Counted from the first letter of the stretch, positions 44,009 through 54,729 are shown. The stretch is DNA of 64,000 nt from Neopararhizobium haloflavum (GCF_002750855.1 NZ_NWUC01000001.1:1-64000); one strand, 5' to 3'. Notes: a model not told the origin generated them from the letters alone. Numbers and translations are program-made.

Positions 44009-44632
44009 TCATTCTCCCTCGAGCCAGCTGAAATGCACGTCGTAACCCTCGCCGGTCAAAAGGTTGACCGTCTCGTAGAGCGGCAGGCCGACCACATTGG
44101 AATAGGAGCCGACAAGCTTGACGACGAAGGCGCCGGCCAGGCCCTGGATCGCGTAACCGCCGGCCTTGCCGCGCCACTGGCCCGAAGCGAGATAGCTGTC
44201 GATCTCGACGCGCGATAGACGCTTGAAGCGCACGCGGGTCTCGACGATCGCCTGGCGGATCTTGCGCGACGGCGTGACGAGGCAAAGGCCGGTGAAGACG
44301 CGATGCGAACGGCCGGACAGCAGATAAAGCGCGTCGGAGGCCGCATCGAGCGTCTCGGGCTTGCCGATCGGACGGCGGCCAACGGCGACAACGGTGTCGG
44401 CCGCCAGGATGTGGTGGCGCGCATATGCGGGATCCGCCTTCACCGCCGCCAAAGCCGCTTCGCCCTTCTCGCGCGACAGACGCCGTGCAAGCGATCGGGG
44501 GTGCTCCGACTTCTTGGGCGTCTCGTCGAGTTCCATCGGCATCAGACGGTCGGGCTCGATGCCGACCTGGGCGAGGAGCTCGACCCGGCGCGGCGAGCCG
44601 GATGCCAGGATGAGTTTGTGCGAAATGGCCAT
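44009..44632 (-). CDS. maf: Maf-like nucleotide pyrophosphatase
   Basis: A 207-residue Maf/HAM1-type protein: [68 protein letters not shown] and VVGLPLY. These enzymes hydrolyse non-canonical or modified nucleoside triphosphates. Between infA and yacG, as usual. Confidence 0.95.
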   Translation of the reverse strand: MAISHKLILASGSPRRVELLAQVGIEPDRLMPMELDETPKKSEHPRSLARRLSREKGEAALAAVKADPAYARHHILAADTVVAVGRRPIGKPETLDAASDALYLLSGRSHRVFTGLCLVTPSRKIRQAIVETRVRFKRLSRVEIDSYLASGQWRGKAGGYAIQGLAGAFVVKLVGSYSNVVGLPLYETVNLLTGEGYDVHFSWLEGE

Positions 44633-44684
44633 GATTGCCCGTGCCGTGGGAAAATGGCGGCGCGGCTTGCGCCGGGTGGTCGCG

Positions 44685-44903
44685 CTATTTGAAGCGGTAG
44701 GTGATGCGGCCCTTGGTCAGATCATAGGGCGTCATCTCGACCAGCACCTTGTCGCCGGCCAGAACGCGGATGCGGTTCTTGCGCATGCGGCCGGCCGTGT
44801 GCGCGATGATCTCGTGGTCGTTCTCAAGCTTCACGCGGAACGTCGCGTTCGGCAGCAATTCGGTGACCACACCGGGAAATTCAAGAACTTCTTCTTTCGC
44901 CAT
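44685..44903 (-). CDS. infA: Translation initiation factor IF-1
   Basis: A 72-residue OB-fold protein, [40 protein letters not shown] and [20 protein letters not shown], the standard IF-1 sequence. AAAGAAAGACAG precedes the start. Essential; housekeeping context confirmed by neighbours. Confidence 0.98.
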   Translation of the reverse strand: MAKEEVLEFPGVVTELLPNATFRVKLENDHEIIAHTAGRMRKNRIRVLAGDKVLVEMTPYDLTKGRITYRFK

Positions 44904-45040
44904 ATACTCGCTGTCTTTCTTTTGAGCGGGGCGCGGGAAGCGCCTCCCCGCAGATTTGCGCGGAAACTACACAATCCCGTCACCTTTGTGAACCGAATTG
45001 ATCGGTCCGCCAGCGCGGGTCCGTCGAACTGGCCTGCAGC

Positions 45041-45508
45041 CTATTTCGAACGGTCGAACCGCTGCGCCACCATGGCCCGGATACGCTCGCGCACCTCGCG
45101 GTAGGCGGCCAGAATCTGATCCCGCGTCCCGGTCGCCACGGTCGGGTCGGGCGTCGGCCAGTAGACGACGTCGACGGCGTTCGTCCGCGTCAGTTCGAGC
45201 GCGCGGTGATGGGCCTCCGGCGCCAGCGTCACGATGATGTCGAAAAAGCCGTCCTCCAGATCGTCCAGCGTCTGCGGCTGGCGCTTGTCGAGGGAGAGCC
45301 CCACTTCTTCGAGCACGGCGTCGACGAACGGGTCGCGCTTGCCGGGTCTGACGCCTGCCGATGCTATATAGGTGCCGCTGCCGAGCATGTCACGGGCAAT
45401 CACCTCGGCCATCGGGGAGCGGATCGCGTTCATTCCGCATACGAAGAGGATGGAAGCCGGGGCCTTGTCGCTGTCTTCGTCGGCTTTGTCGGCGTTCATC
45501 GGTGTCAT
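45041..45508 (-). CDS. Low-molecular-weight protein tyrosine phosphatase/arsenate reductase-like
   Basis: The ATG at 45508 overlaps the UPF0262 stop (ATGA). The 155-residue product has the P-loop CGMNAIRSP (Cys24, Arg30) and the general-acid region [15 protein letters not shown]-type annotations often call it arsenate reductase-like; the CX5R loop supports phosphatase chemistry. The hisD-UPF0262-phosphatase-infA order is conserved in Hyphomicrobiales. Confidence 0.88.
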   Translation of the reverse strand: MTPMNADKADEDSDKAPASILFVCGMNAIRSPMAEVIARDMLGSGTYIASAGVRPGKRDPFVDAVLEEVGLSLDKRQPQTLDDLEDGFFDIIVTLAPEAHHRALELTRTNAVDVVYWPTPDPTVATGTRDQILAAYREVRERIRAMVAQRFDRSK

Positions 45509-45984
45509 CCGCGCCAGTGCAGCACACAAATGAGCGTGAAGAGGCGGCGGGCGGTCTGGAAGTCGACGCGGATCTTGCCATCCAGCCGATCCATCAGGGT
45601 CTGAGAGCCCTCGTTGTGGACACCGCGGCGTCCCATGTCGATGGCTTCGATCTGCGTTGGAGAGGCGGTGCGGATCGCCTCGTAGTAACTCTCGCAGATC
45701 ATGAAATAGTCCTTCACGATGCGCCGGAACGGGGTGAGCGAGAGAATGTGGGTGGCGACACCGCTGCCGCCTTCGGTCGCGATTGCGAAGACAAGCCGCG
45801 AATCGACCAGCGACAGCTTCAACCTGTATGGCCCGCCCTCATGGCCGACCGGCTCGAAGCGGTTGTCCTCGACGAGGTCGAATATGGCGACGGCGCGTTC
45901 GTGTTCGACGTCCGGCGTCGAGCGGCCGATCGTATCGTCCAGTTCGACATCGGAGAGTCGGAACGCGTCCTTGCCAGTCATCAT
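45505..45984 (-). CDS. UPF0262 family protein
   Basis: A 159-residue protein of the alphaproteobacterial UPF0262 family ([60 protein letters not shown]). Function unknown. The start overlaps the hisD stop by four bases and the end overlaps the phosphatase start. Confidence 0.95.
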   Translation of the reverse strand: MMTGKDAFRLSDVELDDTIGRSTPDVEHERAVAIFDLVEDNRFEPVGHEGGPYRLKLSLVDSRLVFAIATEGGSGVATHILSLTPFRRIVKDYFMICESYYEAIRTASPTQIEAIDMGRRGVHNEGSQTLMDRLDGKIRVDFQTARRLFTLICVLHWRG

Positions 45985-47282
45985 TCCCTCGGAAGGTTCA
46001 ATCTTATCGCAACCGATCGGGCGTGCGCGTCGAGGCCCTCGGCTTCCGCCAGGGCAATCGCGGCCGGGCCGAGCGCGTGAAGCTGGTCGGGGCCGAGCCG
46101 CAAGACGGACGTGCGCTTCATGAAGTCGAGAACGGAAAGGCCGGAGGAAAAGCGGGCGGAGCGGGCCGTCGGCAGGACGTGGTTCGATCCTCCGACATAG
46201 TCGCCGATCACCTCGGGCGTATAGCGGCCCATGAAGACCGCACCGGCATTGCGGATCTTCGGCAGCAGCGTTTCGGGATGCTCGACGGCCAGTTCCAGGT
46301 GTTCCGCGGCGATGCGATTGACGTAGGGCAGGGCGGTCTCGATATCGGGCACGGTGATCACCGCGCCGAAATCGCGCCAGCTGGCGGCGGCGCGCGCGCG
46401 GCCCGAAAGTGTCGTCAACTGCGCTTCCACGGCCTTTTCGACGGCGTCGGCCAGAGCGGGCGTGTCGGTGATGAGGATCGACTGGGCCGCTTCATCGTGC
46501 TCGGCCTGCGCCAGAAGATCGGCGGCCAGCCAGTCGGCGCTGTTGTCGCCATCGGCGACGACGAGGACCTCCGAGGGGCCGGCGATCATGTCGATGCCGA
46601 CCTTGCCGAACACCTGCCGCTTGGCGGAGGCGACGAAGGCGTTGCCGGGACCGACGATCTTGTCGACCGGGCGGATCGTTTCCGTGCCGTAGGCGAGGGC
46701 GGCGACCGCCTGCGCGCCGCCGATGCGGTAGATCTCCGTGATGCCGGCGATGGACGCGGCGGCAAGGACGGCCGGATTGATGGCGCCGTCGCGGGCCGGC
46801 ACGACCATCACCATGCGTTCCACACCGGCGACCCTGGCCGGCACCGCGTTCATCAGCACCGAACTTGGATAGCTCGCCTTGCCGCCGGGCACATAAAGGC
46901 CGACGGCTTCGATGGCGCTCCAGCGCGAGCCGAGGCCGACGCCGAGATCGTCCAGATATTCGTCATCTGCAGGCAGCTGGCGCGCATGGTGCGCTTCGAT
47001 CCGCCGGGCCGCGAGACGCAGCGCGTCCAGCGTTCGCGCATCCACCGCGTCGATGGCTGCATCGATCTCGTCCTGAGGAACGGCGATTCCCACTTTGTCC
47101 AGATCAAGCCCGTCGAACCTGGCGGTCAATTCCTTCAAGGCATCATCGCCACGCGTGCGCACGTCGGCGATGATCGCACCGACGGCGTCACCGACATCCT
47201 GCGAGACTTCCCGTTTGGTCGCCAGCAGGGCGGCAAATCGGGTTTCGAAATCGTCATCGGCGTAATCGAGGCGGATCGGCAA
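45981..47282 (-). CDS. hisD: Histidinol dehydrogenase
   Basis: A 433-residue enzyme for the last two steps of histidine synthesis (histidinol to histidine, NAD and zinc dependent). [70 protein letters not shown] and [13 protein letters not shown] are hallmark stretches. Length and start are usual. Confidence 0.98.
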   Translation of the reverse strand: MPIRLDYADDDFETRFAALLATKREVSQDVGDAVGAIIADVRTRGDDALKELTARFDGLDLDKVGIAVPQDEIDAAIDAVDARTLDALRLAARRIEAHHARQLPADDEYLDDLGVGLGSRWSAIEAVGLYVPGGKASYPSSVLMNAVPARVAGVERMVMVVPARDGAINPAVLAAASIAGITEIYRIGGAQAVAALAYGTETIRPVDKIVGPGNAFVASAKRQVFGKVGIDMIAGPSEVLVVADGDNSADWLAADLLAQAEHDEAAQSILITDTPALADAVEKAVEAQLTTLSGRARAAASWRDFGAVITVPDIETALPYVNRIAAEHLELAVEHPETLLPKIRNAGAVFMGRYTPEVIGDYVGGSNHVLPTARSARFSSGLSVLDFMKRTSVLRLGPDQLHALGPAAIALAEAEGLDAHARSVAIRLNLPRE

Positions 47283-47379
47283 GAACGGCTCCCCTTGGGC
47301 GTGTGATGTACCAGCGCGCTTTTCTCGTTAAAGCAAAAAACGGGGTGGAGTGCGAGGCGGCGATGGCGAAAGAGCAGGA

Positions 47380-47826
47380 TCAGGCGGTGTCGGGATGGCG
47401 CGGCTTGTGGCGGGTCTCCCAGGCCGGACCAAGATCGGACAATTGCACCTCGATGCATTCCACCTGCAACTGGATTGAGGCGTCGTCGGAGAAGATCAAC
47501 TCGATCTCGCCGCCGGGCGATCCTTCGATCGCGTCGGGAAAGAACTGCACCGTTAGAAGAGAAAGGACCCGTTCGCTTTCGGTTCGGTCGAAGCCGCGCG
47601 AGCGCACTGCCATCACCCGGTCGAAATGCATGGCGGCAAGACGGCGCTCAAAGCCGCGGCGACGGCCGCCAGCGGTTTCCCACACGAATCGGTTGGCCGT
47701 CAGCGCAAACTGATGCGTGCGCGCGTCATAGCTCAGGTCCTTCGCCTTGGCGACAGCGTCCTGCATGTGAGAGGCGAGCACGTCGAGATCCTCGCTGTCT
47801 AGGGCCATGAGCTTGATGAGGTCCAT
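47380..47826 (-). CDS. DUF2948 family protein
   Basis: The ATG at 47826 begins MDLIKLMALDSEDLDVLASH, the standard DUF2948 N-terminus; the open frame continues upstream but with no coding pattern. The 148-residue product contains RGFERRLAAMHFDRVMAVRS and a beta-rich end. Always near hisD in this group. Function unknown. Confidence 0.93.
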   Translation of the reverse strand: MDLIKLMALDSEDLDVLASHMQDAVAKAKDLSYDARTHQFALTANRFVWETAGGRRRGFERRLAAMHFDRVMAVRSRGFDRTESERVLSLLTVQFFPDAIEGSPGGEIELIFSDDASIQLQVECIEVQLSDLGPAWETRHKPRHPDTA

Positions 47827-48045
47827 GAAGTCATTCCACTGCAAATGCCGGCGTCGGCGGGTTCTATCCTGGAGTTCACATAGGATGACGGCGGGCAATT
47901 CGCAACGCGTTGCAGGTCCAGCGGGGCTGGCGGGGAGTGAGCCGAGAAGATGCGTGGAGCCTTTGTCTTGCCCTTCGCCATGGCTCCGGGCGTTCGTCAC
48001 TGAAATCGCGATGCGATTTCTGACCTTCGGTCATCGCATGCCGGT

Positions 48046-48226
48046 CCCCTCACCAGCGATTTCCAAGGACTTGGTCTTCGCCCAAGCCCAGGAAATCGCG
48101 TCCTCTCCCACAAAGGGGAGAGGTGAAAATGCCGCGCTCTCCTCGTGTCACCTCTCCCCTTCGTGGGAGAGGTTGCAAAATCAGCGCTTGGCGCAAGCCA
48201 AGTGCTAGATTTTGCTGGTGAGGGGG
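48046..48226. repeat. Compound palindromic intergenic element, about 180 bp
   Basis: The outer inverted repeats are CCCCTCACCAGC (48046-48057) and GCTGGTGAGGGG (48215-48226). Inside are a hairpin GCGATTTCC/GGAAATCGC (48056-48099), a near-perfect 25-base inverted repeat CCTCTCCCACAAAGGGGAG with its mate at 48148-48172, and a hairpin CAAAATC/GATTTTG. The mosaic form recalls Rhizobiales RIME/ABC-type intergenic elements (from memory). Such elements are non-coding and often present in many genomic copies. Confidence 0.75.
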
Positions 48227-49011
48227 TCGCGATGCCGCGGCTTCGCCCGTTCGGCTCCCGCACACGCCTTCTGCCCGGCACGGCCTTGTCCGCCCGGTGG
48301 ATGCAACAGGCAATCTGGATACGGAGCGCGAAGACCGTGCCGTGATGCAGATTGGATGGAGATGGCGCGGGTTTCGCGCTCCGTTCAGCGTTCTGCGAGG
48401 GGTCTCCCCCTCTCCGGGCAGGTCGAAGCTCTCTGCGTCGACCCGGGTTCATGGCGGGTGTCGGCCCGCGAAAACCCGAGCGACTTGCATGAGCACGCAG
48501 TCAAAGCCGGTCATAGTGCCGGCGGGAGCCCTTTTTGCCCGGCTCCGGGCCACAGCCACGTTAGCTGCGACCGGAAGCGCCGGTCCTTTCCCGCATCCGA
48601 ACGTCTCGCGAATACTTCCAGCCGGAAAGGACGGGGTGAGTATGCCACGAGTTCGAGGGGCGGGGGAAAGGGGGATCAAAACAGGCGGCGCGTCTTCCCC
48701 CATCGGGGTTGGGCGGTTGTGCCGAGGGTGCCTTGCTGCCGGACGGCGTGAGCGGGCGCGGCGGCCGCGACAGCGGCGATCGCGCCGGTGGCGGCGCGGC
48801 CCGCCATGGAGGCGATGCGCGCCTTGAAGTGGAACCCGCGAAGCATGGATGCGGGGATGTCGCTGTGGTTCTGGGATGAGGGGATATGGCAGCCGGAGTG
48901 AAAGCCTCCTTGCGGATCGGCGCGCCGATGACGGACGGATCGCCTGCGTTGCAAAGCAGATGGGCTCTCGCGGTGAGGTTTCGATCGTTCGCCTTTACGC
49001 CAGGTCGGTGA
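48227..49011. other. Gene-poor intergenic stretch upstream of DUF2948 and downstream of murA
   Basis: About 780 bases in which all open frames look like chance frames of GC-rich DNA: Arg/Pro/Ser-rich translations, no convincing ribosome-binding sites. One 56-codon minus frame (48676-48846) has a signal-peptide-like N-terminus but no start signal. The stretch may contain remnants of repeat elements. Confidence 0.5.
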
Positions 49012-50301
49012 CTAACCGGAGATGCGTTCGATCTCGGCGCCGCAATTGGAGAGCTTTTCCTCCAGCCGCTCGAAACCGCGATCGAGATGGTAGACGCGAT
49101 TGACGACGGTTTCGCCTTCGGCGGCAAGGCCGGCGATGACGAGGGAGACCGAGGCGCGAAGGTCGGTCGCCATCACCTGGGCGCCCTTGAGGCGCGCGAC
49201 GCCCTCGACGGTCGCCGTCTGTCCCGATAGCGAGATGTGCGCGCCAAGACGGGCCAGTTCCTGCACATGCATGAAACGGTTCTCGAAGATCGTTTCCGTG
49301 ATGTGGGCGCGCCCCTTCGAATGGGTCATCAAGCCCATGAACTGGGCCTGCAGATCGGTCGGGAAGCCGGGGAAGGGATCGGTCGAGATATCGACCGGTT
49401 CGATGCCGGCGCCGTTGCGCCTGACGCGGATGCCGGCATTGGTGGGCGTGATGTCGGCGCCGGCGGCGCGGACCGCGTCGAGCGCCGCATCGAGGAGGTC
49501 GGCGCTGGTGTTCTCCAGGAAGACGTCGCCGCCCGTCATGGCGACGGCCATGGCGTAGGTTCCGGTCTCGATCCGGTCCGGCAGGACCCGGTGGCGCGCG
49601 CCGGACAGGGAGGTGACACCTTCGATGACGATATGTCCGGTTCCGGCGCCGGATATCTTCGCGCCCATGGCATTGAGGCACTTGGCAAGATCGGCGACCT
49701 CCGGCTCGCGCGCCGCGTTCTCGATCTCGAACGTGCCGTTGGCCAGCGTCGCGGCCATCATCAGCACGTGGGTGGCGCCGACGGAGACCTTGGGGAAGCG
49801 GTAGGTCCCGCCCTTGAGGCCCTTCGGCGCGCGGGCGTTGACGTAGCCGCCGTCGATGTCGATCTCGGCGCCGAGCGCGGAAAGGCCTTCCAGAAACAGA
49901 TCGACCGGTCGCGTGCCGATGGCGCAGCCGCCCGGCAGCGAGACGCGCGCCTCGCCCATGCGTGCCAGAAGCGGGCCGATGACCCAGAAGCTGGCCCGCA
50001 TCTTGGAGACAAGCTCATAGGGCGCGACCGTGTCGACGATGTTGCGGGCTGTGAAGTGGATGGTGCGGGCATAGCCCTCGCCCTGGCGCTCGCGGCGGCC
50101 GTTGACGGCGATGTCGACGCCATGATTGCCGAGGATGCGCACCAGCTGCTCGACATCGGCAAGGTGCGGTACATTCTCGAGCGTCAGTGTGTCGTCGGTC
50201 AGGAGAGAGGCGATCATCAGAGGCAGCGCGGCATTCTTGGCGCCAGAGATCGGTATGATCCCGTTCAACTGGTTTCCGCCGACTACCTTGATGCGATCCA
50301 T
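49012..50301 (-). CDS. murA: UDP-N-acetylglucosamine 1-carboxyvinyltransferase
   Basis: A 429-residue MurA, transferring enolpyruvate to UDP-GlcNAc in the first committed step of peptidoglycan synthesis. [19 protein letters not shown], the catalytic loop [17 protein letters not shown] with Cys126 (fosfomycin-sensitive type), and MALTGG-like [14 protein letters not shown] are present. The ATG at 50301 gives the usual length; a GTG three codons upstream is possible. Confidence 0.98.
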   Translation of the reverse strand: MDRIKVVGGNQLNGIIPISGAKNAALPLMIASLLTDDTLTLENVPHLADVEQLVRILGNHGVDIAVNGRRERQGEGYARTIHFTARNIVDTVAPYELVSKMRASFWVIGPLLARMGEARVSLPGGCAIGTRPVDLFLEGLSALGAEIDIDGGYVNARAPKGLKGGTYRFPKVSVGATHVLMMAATLANGTFEIENAAREPEVADLAKCLNAMGAKISGAGTGHIVIEGVTSLSGARHRVLPDRIETGTYAMAVAMTGGDVFLENTSADLLDAALDAVRAAGADITPTNAGIRVRRNGAGIEPVDISTDPFPGFPTDLQAQFMGLMTHSKGRAHITETIFENRFMHVQELARLGAHISLSGQTATVEGVARLKGAQVMATDLRASVSLVIAGLAAEGETVVNRVYHLDRGFERLEEKLSNCGAEIERISG

Positions 50302-50510
50302 GCCATCCACGGGCCAAGGCCCGTCCCCTGTTGCGCAGCGGCCGAAGGGCCGCGCTGTTTCATGACGCGCCGGGCAGCATTGTGCCGCGGGGCGCGTTGC
50401 GAACTGATCAAACCCCAGCGGCTATGGGCGAATTGCGAGGATATCAAGACCGATTCGATCATTCGGCAAGCCTCGCACCGAGCGGTGCGAAAAAGCAACA
50501 GGTGGCGGCT

Positions 50511-50708
50511 TCACTCGTCCTTGCCGGATGGGGCCGGTGCGGCGGGCAATCCTTCGCCCTCTTCCGCCTCACCCTTGCGCCGGGCGCGCTGCTGCGCCTT
50601 TCGCTGGCGCAAATTGCTGCGCAGGGCGTTTGCAAGCCGCGCCTTGCGCCGCTCGTCACGCCGCCTGACGTCCTCACCGCGTTTGTCGTCGTTGCGATCG
50701 TCGTTCAT
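50511..50708 (-). CDS. Small basic conserved protein upstream of murA, 65 aa
   Basis: MNDDRNDDKRGEDVRRRDER followed by RKARLANALRSNLRQRKAQQ and an acidic/Pro-rich end. Similar short Arg-rich proteins lie before murA in Hyphomicrobiales. No domain; possibly nucleic-acid associated. ATG at 50708; an ATG four codons earlier is possible. Confidence 0.72.
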   Translation of the reverse strand: MNDDRNDDKRGEDVRRRDERRKARLANALRSNLRQRKAQQRARRKGEAEEGEGLPAAPAPSGKDE

Positions 50709-50850
50709 GGCGCTCGGCATAACCCGAAAAGTGCCGCGCGGCCAAGCACCCGGATCGTTACGCCAACGGCAAAAAAATGCGCGGTGCGGGCGCTTGCACT
50801 CCCGGTTCAGCTATGGCAATACCCGCCTGCCCGCGCACCCAAGCGCTTTC

Positions 50851-50925
<75 letters not shown>

Positions 50926-50948
50926 TTTCAAGCCATTTCTAGCAGCGC

Positions 50949-53042
50949 TCACCCCTCGCCGGTCTGCGGCAGGGGGTCTGCTTTCGATGAGAAGGCCTGG
51001 GGCAGCTGTCGGATGAAGACGGGTGCGGCAAGAGCGATGCCGACGAGGGTGACATAGAAATCCGGAGCGACGAGCAGGATCGCGGCGAGTGCCAAGAGGA
51101 CATGCTCGTAGCGGTAGAGCGGGGCGAAGAGCCAGCCGGTGAAAGCCGCCGACAGCACCCATATGCCTGCCATCGCGCCTGCGGTCGCGAGAATGAACGC
51201 ACTCCAGGTGAAGCCGTCGACGACGATCAGCATGGAGGGCGAGAAGGCGAATACGAAAGGCACGAGCGCCTTGCCCATGCCGAGGCGGAACGCGGTGTTG
51301 CCGGTCTTGAAGGCGTTGGCGTCGGCGATGCCGGCGGCCGCGTAGGCGGCGAGCGCCACCGGCGGGGTGATGTCGGCCAGGACGCCGTAATAGAAGACGA
51401 AGAAATGCGCTACGAGCGGCTGTACGCCGAGCATGGAGAGGATCGGCGCGGCGACGGCGATCATGATCAGGTAGTTCGCTGTCGTCGGGATACCGCAGCC
51501 CATGAGGACGCAGACGATGGCGGTCATGATCAGCGTGAAGAGCAGTGTAAGGCTGCCGACCCCGATGATCTCGAACGGCAGGACCGCGAGCAGCGCATGG
51601 ACATCCTGGGCCCACCCGGCGGCGACGCTCGTCACCATATAGGCGATCTTGAAGCCGACGCCGGTCAGGGTGACGACGCCAATGATCACGCCGACCAGCG
51701 CGGCGGCCGCCGTCACGGCGAGCGTATAGCGGGCGCCCAGGACGAAGCTGTCGAAGATGTCCCTGATCGTCTGGCCGAGAGACTGGACGAGGCCGTGCCG
51801 GATGATGTTCTGAATGGCGAGGACGAGAATACAGGTCGCGATGCCCCAGAAGGCGGCGAGATAGGGCGTCTTGCCGGAAAGAAGGATGGCGACGAGGACG
51901 AAGAGCGGCACCGTCGTCAGCCAGCCGGCCTTGAAGACGGTCCAGGCGACGGGCAATTCGTCCTTCGTCAGGCCGCGCAGCCCGCGCCGGCGGGCTTCCA
52001 GATGCACCTGCACGAGCACCCCGAAGAAGTGCATGAATGCCGGAACGAGGGCCGCGGTGAGAATCGTCGTCAATGGAACGCCGAGATACTCGACCATCAG
52101 GAAGGCGACCGCGCCCATGACGGGCGGCGTGATCTGGCCACCGGTCGAACTTGCCGCCTCGACGGCCGCCGCGAAGTGGCGCGGATAGCCGATGCGGATC
52201 ATCGCCGGGATCGTCAACGCGCCCGTGGTCACCGTGTTGGCGATTGAGGAGCCGGAGATCGATCCGAGAAGAGCGGAGGACAGAACCGAGACTTTTGCCG
52301 GGCCTCCGGCATAGCGGCCGGCCAGCGCCGATGCCAGATCGATGAACAGCTGGCCGAGACCGATGCGCATCGCCATGACGCCGAACAGGACGAAGTGGAA
52401 GACGTAGGTCGAGATGACGCCGAGCGCGGTGCCGTAGATGCCCTGGCTCGTCAGATAGAGATGGTTGACGATATTGGCCCAATCGGCGCCCGGATGGGTG
52501 AGGACGCCCGGCATCGACTGGCCGAAATAGGCGTAGGCGATGAAGAGGAGGGCGATGACCGGCAGCGGCCAGCCCATGGCGCGGCGCGTGGCTTCCAGGA
52601 GCACGCCGATGAGAACCGTGCCCATGATGATGTCGATCGGCAGGGGAGCGCCGACACGGAAGGCCAGATCCTCGAAGATCCACGGCACATAGAAGGCGGA
52701 GACGATCCCGGCGATGGCCAGGGCCCAGTCATAGAGCGGCAGCCCGAGCGGGCTGAAAATGCCGCGGCCCGGATCGCGGCCGGTGCCGAGGGCACTGAAC
52801 GAAAGGTAGATGAGGCCGAGCGTGAAGGCGAGGTGCAGCCCGCGATGTGTGGTGGCCTGGGGGATGCCGAAACCGGCCGTGTAGAAGTGGTAGCACGACA
52901 GAAGGAACAGCGCACCGGCCGTAAACCACGTCAGGGCGGGGCTCAGGCGCCGGAACCGGACTTCCGGATCATAGCGCTCCTCGAGTTCCTTCATGTCAGC
53001 TTCGCTCATCGCGTCGCTCTGTTCAGCCGTTCGGTCGTTCAT
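50949..53042 (-). CDS. TRAP transporter fused permease (DctQM type), TAXI system
   Basis: A 697-residue membrane protein with many hydrophobic helices; the short N-terminal DctQ-like part is fused to the large DctM-like part. SISGSSIANTVTTGALTIPA, GQITPPVMGAVAFLMVEYLG and ILVLMGCGIPTTANYLIMI-like CVLMGCGIPTTANYLIMI are family signatures. It imports a small, probably organic-acid, solute using a sodium or proton gradient, with the TAXI receptor encoded just upstream. The ATG at 53042 is preferred; 53051 is an alternative. Confidence 0.93.
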   Translation of the reverse strand: MNDRTAEQSDAMSEADMKELEERYDPEVRFRRLSPALTWFTAGALFLLSCYHFYTAGFGIPQATTHRGLHLAFTLGLIYLSFSALGTGRDPGRGIFSPLGLPLYDWALAIAGIVSAFYVPWIFEDLAFRVGAPLPIDIIMGTVLIGVLLEATRRAMGWPLPVIALLFIAYAYFGQSMPGVLTHPGADWANIVNHLYLTSQGIYGTALGVISTYVFHFVLFGVMAMRIGLGQLFIDLASALAGRYAGGPAKVSVLSSALLGSISGSSIANTVTTGALTIPAMIRIGYPRHFAAAVEAASSTGGQITPPVMGAVAFLMVEYLGVPLTTILTAALVPAFMHFFGVLVQVHLEARRRGLRGLTKDELPVAWTVFKAGWLTTVPLFVLVAILLSGKTPYLAAFWGIATCILVLAIQNIIRHGLVQSLGQTIRDIFDSFVLGARYTLAVTAAAALVGVIIGVVTLTGVGFKIAYMVTSVAAGWAQDVHALLAVLPFEIIGVGSLTLLFTLIMTAIVCVLMGCGIPTTANYLIMIAVAAPILSMLGVQPLVAHFFVFYYGVLADITPPVALAAYAAAGIADANAFKTGNTAFRLGMGKALVPFVFAFSPSMLIVVDGFTWSAFILATAGAMAGIWVLSAAFTGWLFAPLYRYEHVLLALAAILLVAPDFYVTLVGIALAAPVFIRQLPQAFSSKADPLPQTGEG

Positions 53043-53071
53043 GGCCTTCATCCCTTCGCGCGAGCGGTCGA

Positions 53072-53093
53072 GCCGGCCCTTGGGAGGGCCGGC
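53072..53093 (-). terminator. Hairpin between TAXI receptor and TRAP permease genes
   Basis: A perfect nine-base stem GCCGGCCCT/AGGGCCGGC with a four-base loop lies in the 61-base gap between the two genes, with no T run. Such hairpins often lower expression of the membrane subunit relative to the abundant binding protein by attenuation or by protecting the upstream mRNA. Confidence 0.6.
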
Positions 53094-53103
53094 CCGCTGT
53101 CGA

Positions 53104-54114
53104 TCATTCCTTGATCATGCCTTCTTCGCGGTAGAACCGTTCGGCACCGGGATGAAGCGGGATGCCGACGCCATCGAGCGCGGTCTCCATCGTGATCTCC
53201 TTGCCCTTCTGGTGGCCGGCATCGAACTGGGCCCGCGTGTTGTCGTTCCACAACGCCTTGGTGATCTCGTAGATCAGGTCTTCGGGCTGGTCGGCGCTCG
53301 TGACCCACTGGGCCCCGACGGAAAGGGTCGTGACCTCGCCATCGACGCCCTCATAGGTGCCGCCAGGAACGATGTTCTCGGCGAAGAACGTGTATTCCTC
53401 GGTGATCGCGCCTGCCTCGTCACCGTCGATCGGTACCAGCACGACGTCGTGCTGGCTTGCCAGTTCCACGATGGCACCGGCCGGGAACCCGCCGACGAAG
53501 AAGAAGGCATCCATCGCGCCGTCGCGCATGCGCTCGGCCGCCTGGTCCGGCTTGAGGAAGGCCGCTTCGACGTCTTCTTCGGCCAGGCCATAGGCTTCCA
53601 GGATGATGCGGGCATCGACCAGCGTGCCGGATCCGGGCTCATCGAGCGATACACGCTTGCCGGCCAGATCAGCGACGCTTTCGATGCCGCTTTCGGCGCT
53701 TGCCACGAGGTGGATGGTCTCGGGGTAGAGGTTGGCGATGGCTCTCAGATTGTCGACAGCCTCGCGATCTTCCCAGATTCCCGTGCCCGTCTGAGCCCAG
53801 GTGGCGACGTCGGACTGGGAAAAGCCGGATTCAAGCTGGCCGCCGGCGATCGCGTTGACGTTGGCGACCGAACCGTTGGCTGCGAGCGCCGTGGCGATCA
53901 ACCCCGGAACGCCGCAAGAGCCACCTTCTTCGCAAGGACGCGAGCCCGGCGGGTTGGAAATGGCGTTGGCGATCAGTCCGCCGATCGGATAGTAGGTGCC
54001 GGCCGTGCCGCCGGTGCCTATGCGGAAGAATTGCGGCTCCTGTGCCGCAACGTTGGTGATCGCTGCCAGACCGAGCGCAACTGCGCCGGCGAGAATGGAT
54101 ATGCGAGGGATCAT
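53104..54114 (-). CDS. TAXI-family TRAP transporter solute receptor
   Basis: A 336-residue periplasmic binding protein. The signal peptide ISILAGAVALGLAAITNVAA ends before QEPQFF; FFRIGTGGTAGTYYPIGGLI is the TAXI signature. A CEEGGSCGVPG disulphide-type loop, LAGKRVSLDEPGSGT and DAFFFVGGFPAGAI follow. It captures the solute for the downstream fused permease. AGGAG-like AAAGGAGAGCA precedes the ATG. Confidence 0.95.
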   Translation of the reverse strand: MIPRISILAGAVALGLAAITNVAAQEPQFFRIGTGGTAGTYYPIGGLIANAISNPPGSRPCEEGGSCGVPGLIATALAANGSVANVNAIAGGQLESGFSQSDVATWAQTGTGIWEDREAVDNLRAIANLYPETIHLVASAESGIESVADLAGKRVSLDEPGSGTLVDARIILEAYGLAEEDVEAAFLKPDQAAERMRDGAMDAFFFVGGFPAGAIVELASQHDVVLVPIDGDEAGAITEEYTFFAENIVPGGTYEGVDGEVTTLSVGAQWVTSADQPEDLIYEITKALWNDNTRAQFDAGHQKGKEITMETALDGVGIPLHPGAERFYREEGMIKE

Positions 54115-54231
54115 GTTGCTCTCCTTTGCTCCTCCGTTTCACAAAACAGGATCGCGGGCCGGCGAGCAATCGTCCGTTGCCAAATGGATGAAATTATTCA
54201 CGATGTCTTTGCAAGACACCGCGGTGAGGCG

Positions 54232-54729
54232 TCAATCCGGCGCTCCGACGGCACCTGCAGCGGGGCGCGTGCGCTCACCGGGGGATCGCGTGTCCGCAGA
54301 CCCATCCTCGGCGGCCTTCGGGGCTGGCGGCGATGACCTGGCCGGCGCGTCATAACTGCCCGGCCCCGGCGCCGGACGGGTGCGCACCGCGCTTGGCGGC
54401 GCGCTGGCGATCGCCTCGTCGGACTCAAACCAGGAGCGGGCCCATCCGGGCACGGCGCATTCGTAGAGATAGGATACCATGCCCTTGGCCTCGGCCTCGT
54501 CGGCGATATCGTCGGCGAAGCGCTGCATTCCGTAGCGGTAGCCGCTCTTCAGCGCATATTGACCGACGCAACGATAAACGCGCGTCTGAATCAGAAGGTT
54601 TTCCCGATATTGCCAGGCGAAACCGGCAAAGCGCAGGGCCATGGTGTAGCAGGCGTTGTCCTCTCCGCAGGCGCCGCTCAGTGACGTGGTGAGACGCTGC
54701 ATCCAGCCGGCGCGCTCCTCGGTCGGCAC
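54232..54729 (-). CDS. Probable lipoprotein with Cys-rich N-terminal half; formal start GTG
   Basis: The frame from the GTG at 54729 encodes 165 residues with four cysteines in the first 90 (SGACGEDNACYTM, YRCVGQYALKSGYRYG, YLYECAVPGW), then a Pro/Ala-rich tail. The reading frame continues upstream as RRAATLIAVLLLAGC, a clear lipobox, but between the lipobox and an in-frame TAG there is no ATG, GTG or TTG; only CTG (54834) or ATC (54804) could start it. It is therefore a lipoprotein with an unusual start, or a frameshift is present. Function unknown. Confidence 0.65.
   Translation of the reverse strand: MPTEERAGWMQRLTTSLSGACGEDNACYTMALRFAGFAWQYRENLLIQTRVYRCVGQYALKSGYRYGMQRFADDIADEAEAKGMVSYLYECAVPGWARSWFESDEAIASAPPSAVRTRPAPGPGSYDAPARSSPPAPKAAEDGSADTRSPGERTRPAAGAVGAPD

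Noticed and set aside
48676-48846. 56-codon minus frame with signal-peptide-like start downstream of murA
   Set aside because: No ribosome-binding site, low-complexity Ala stretch, and position in repeat-like intergenic DNA make chance more likely.
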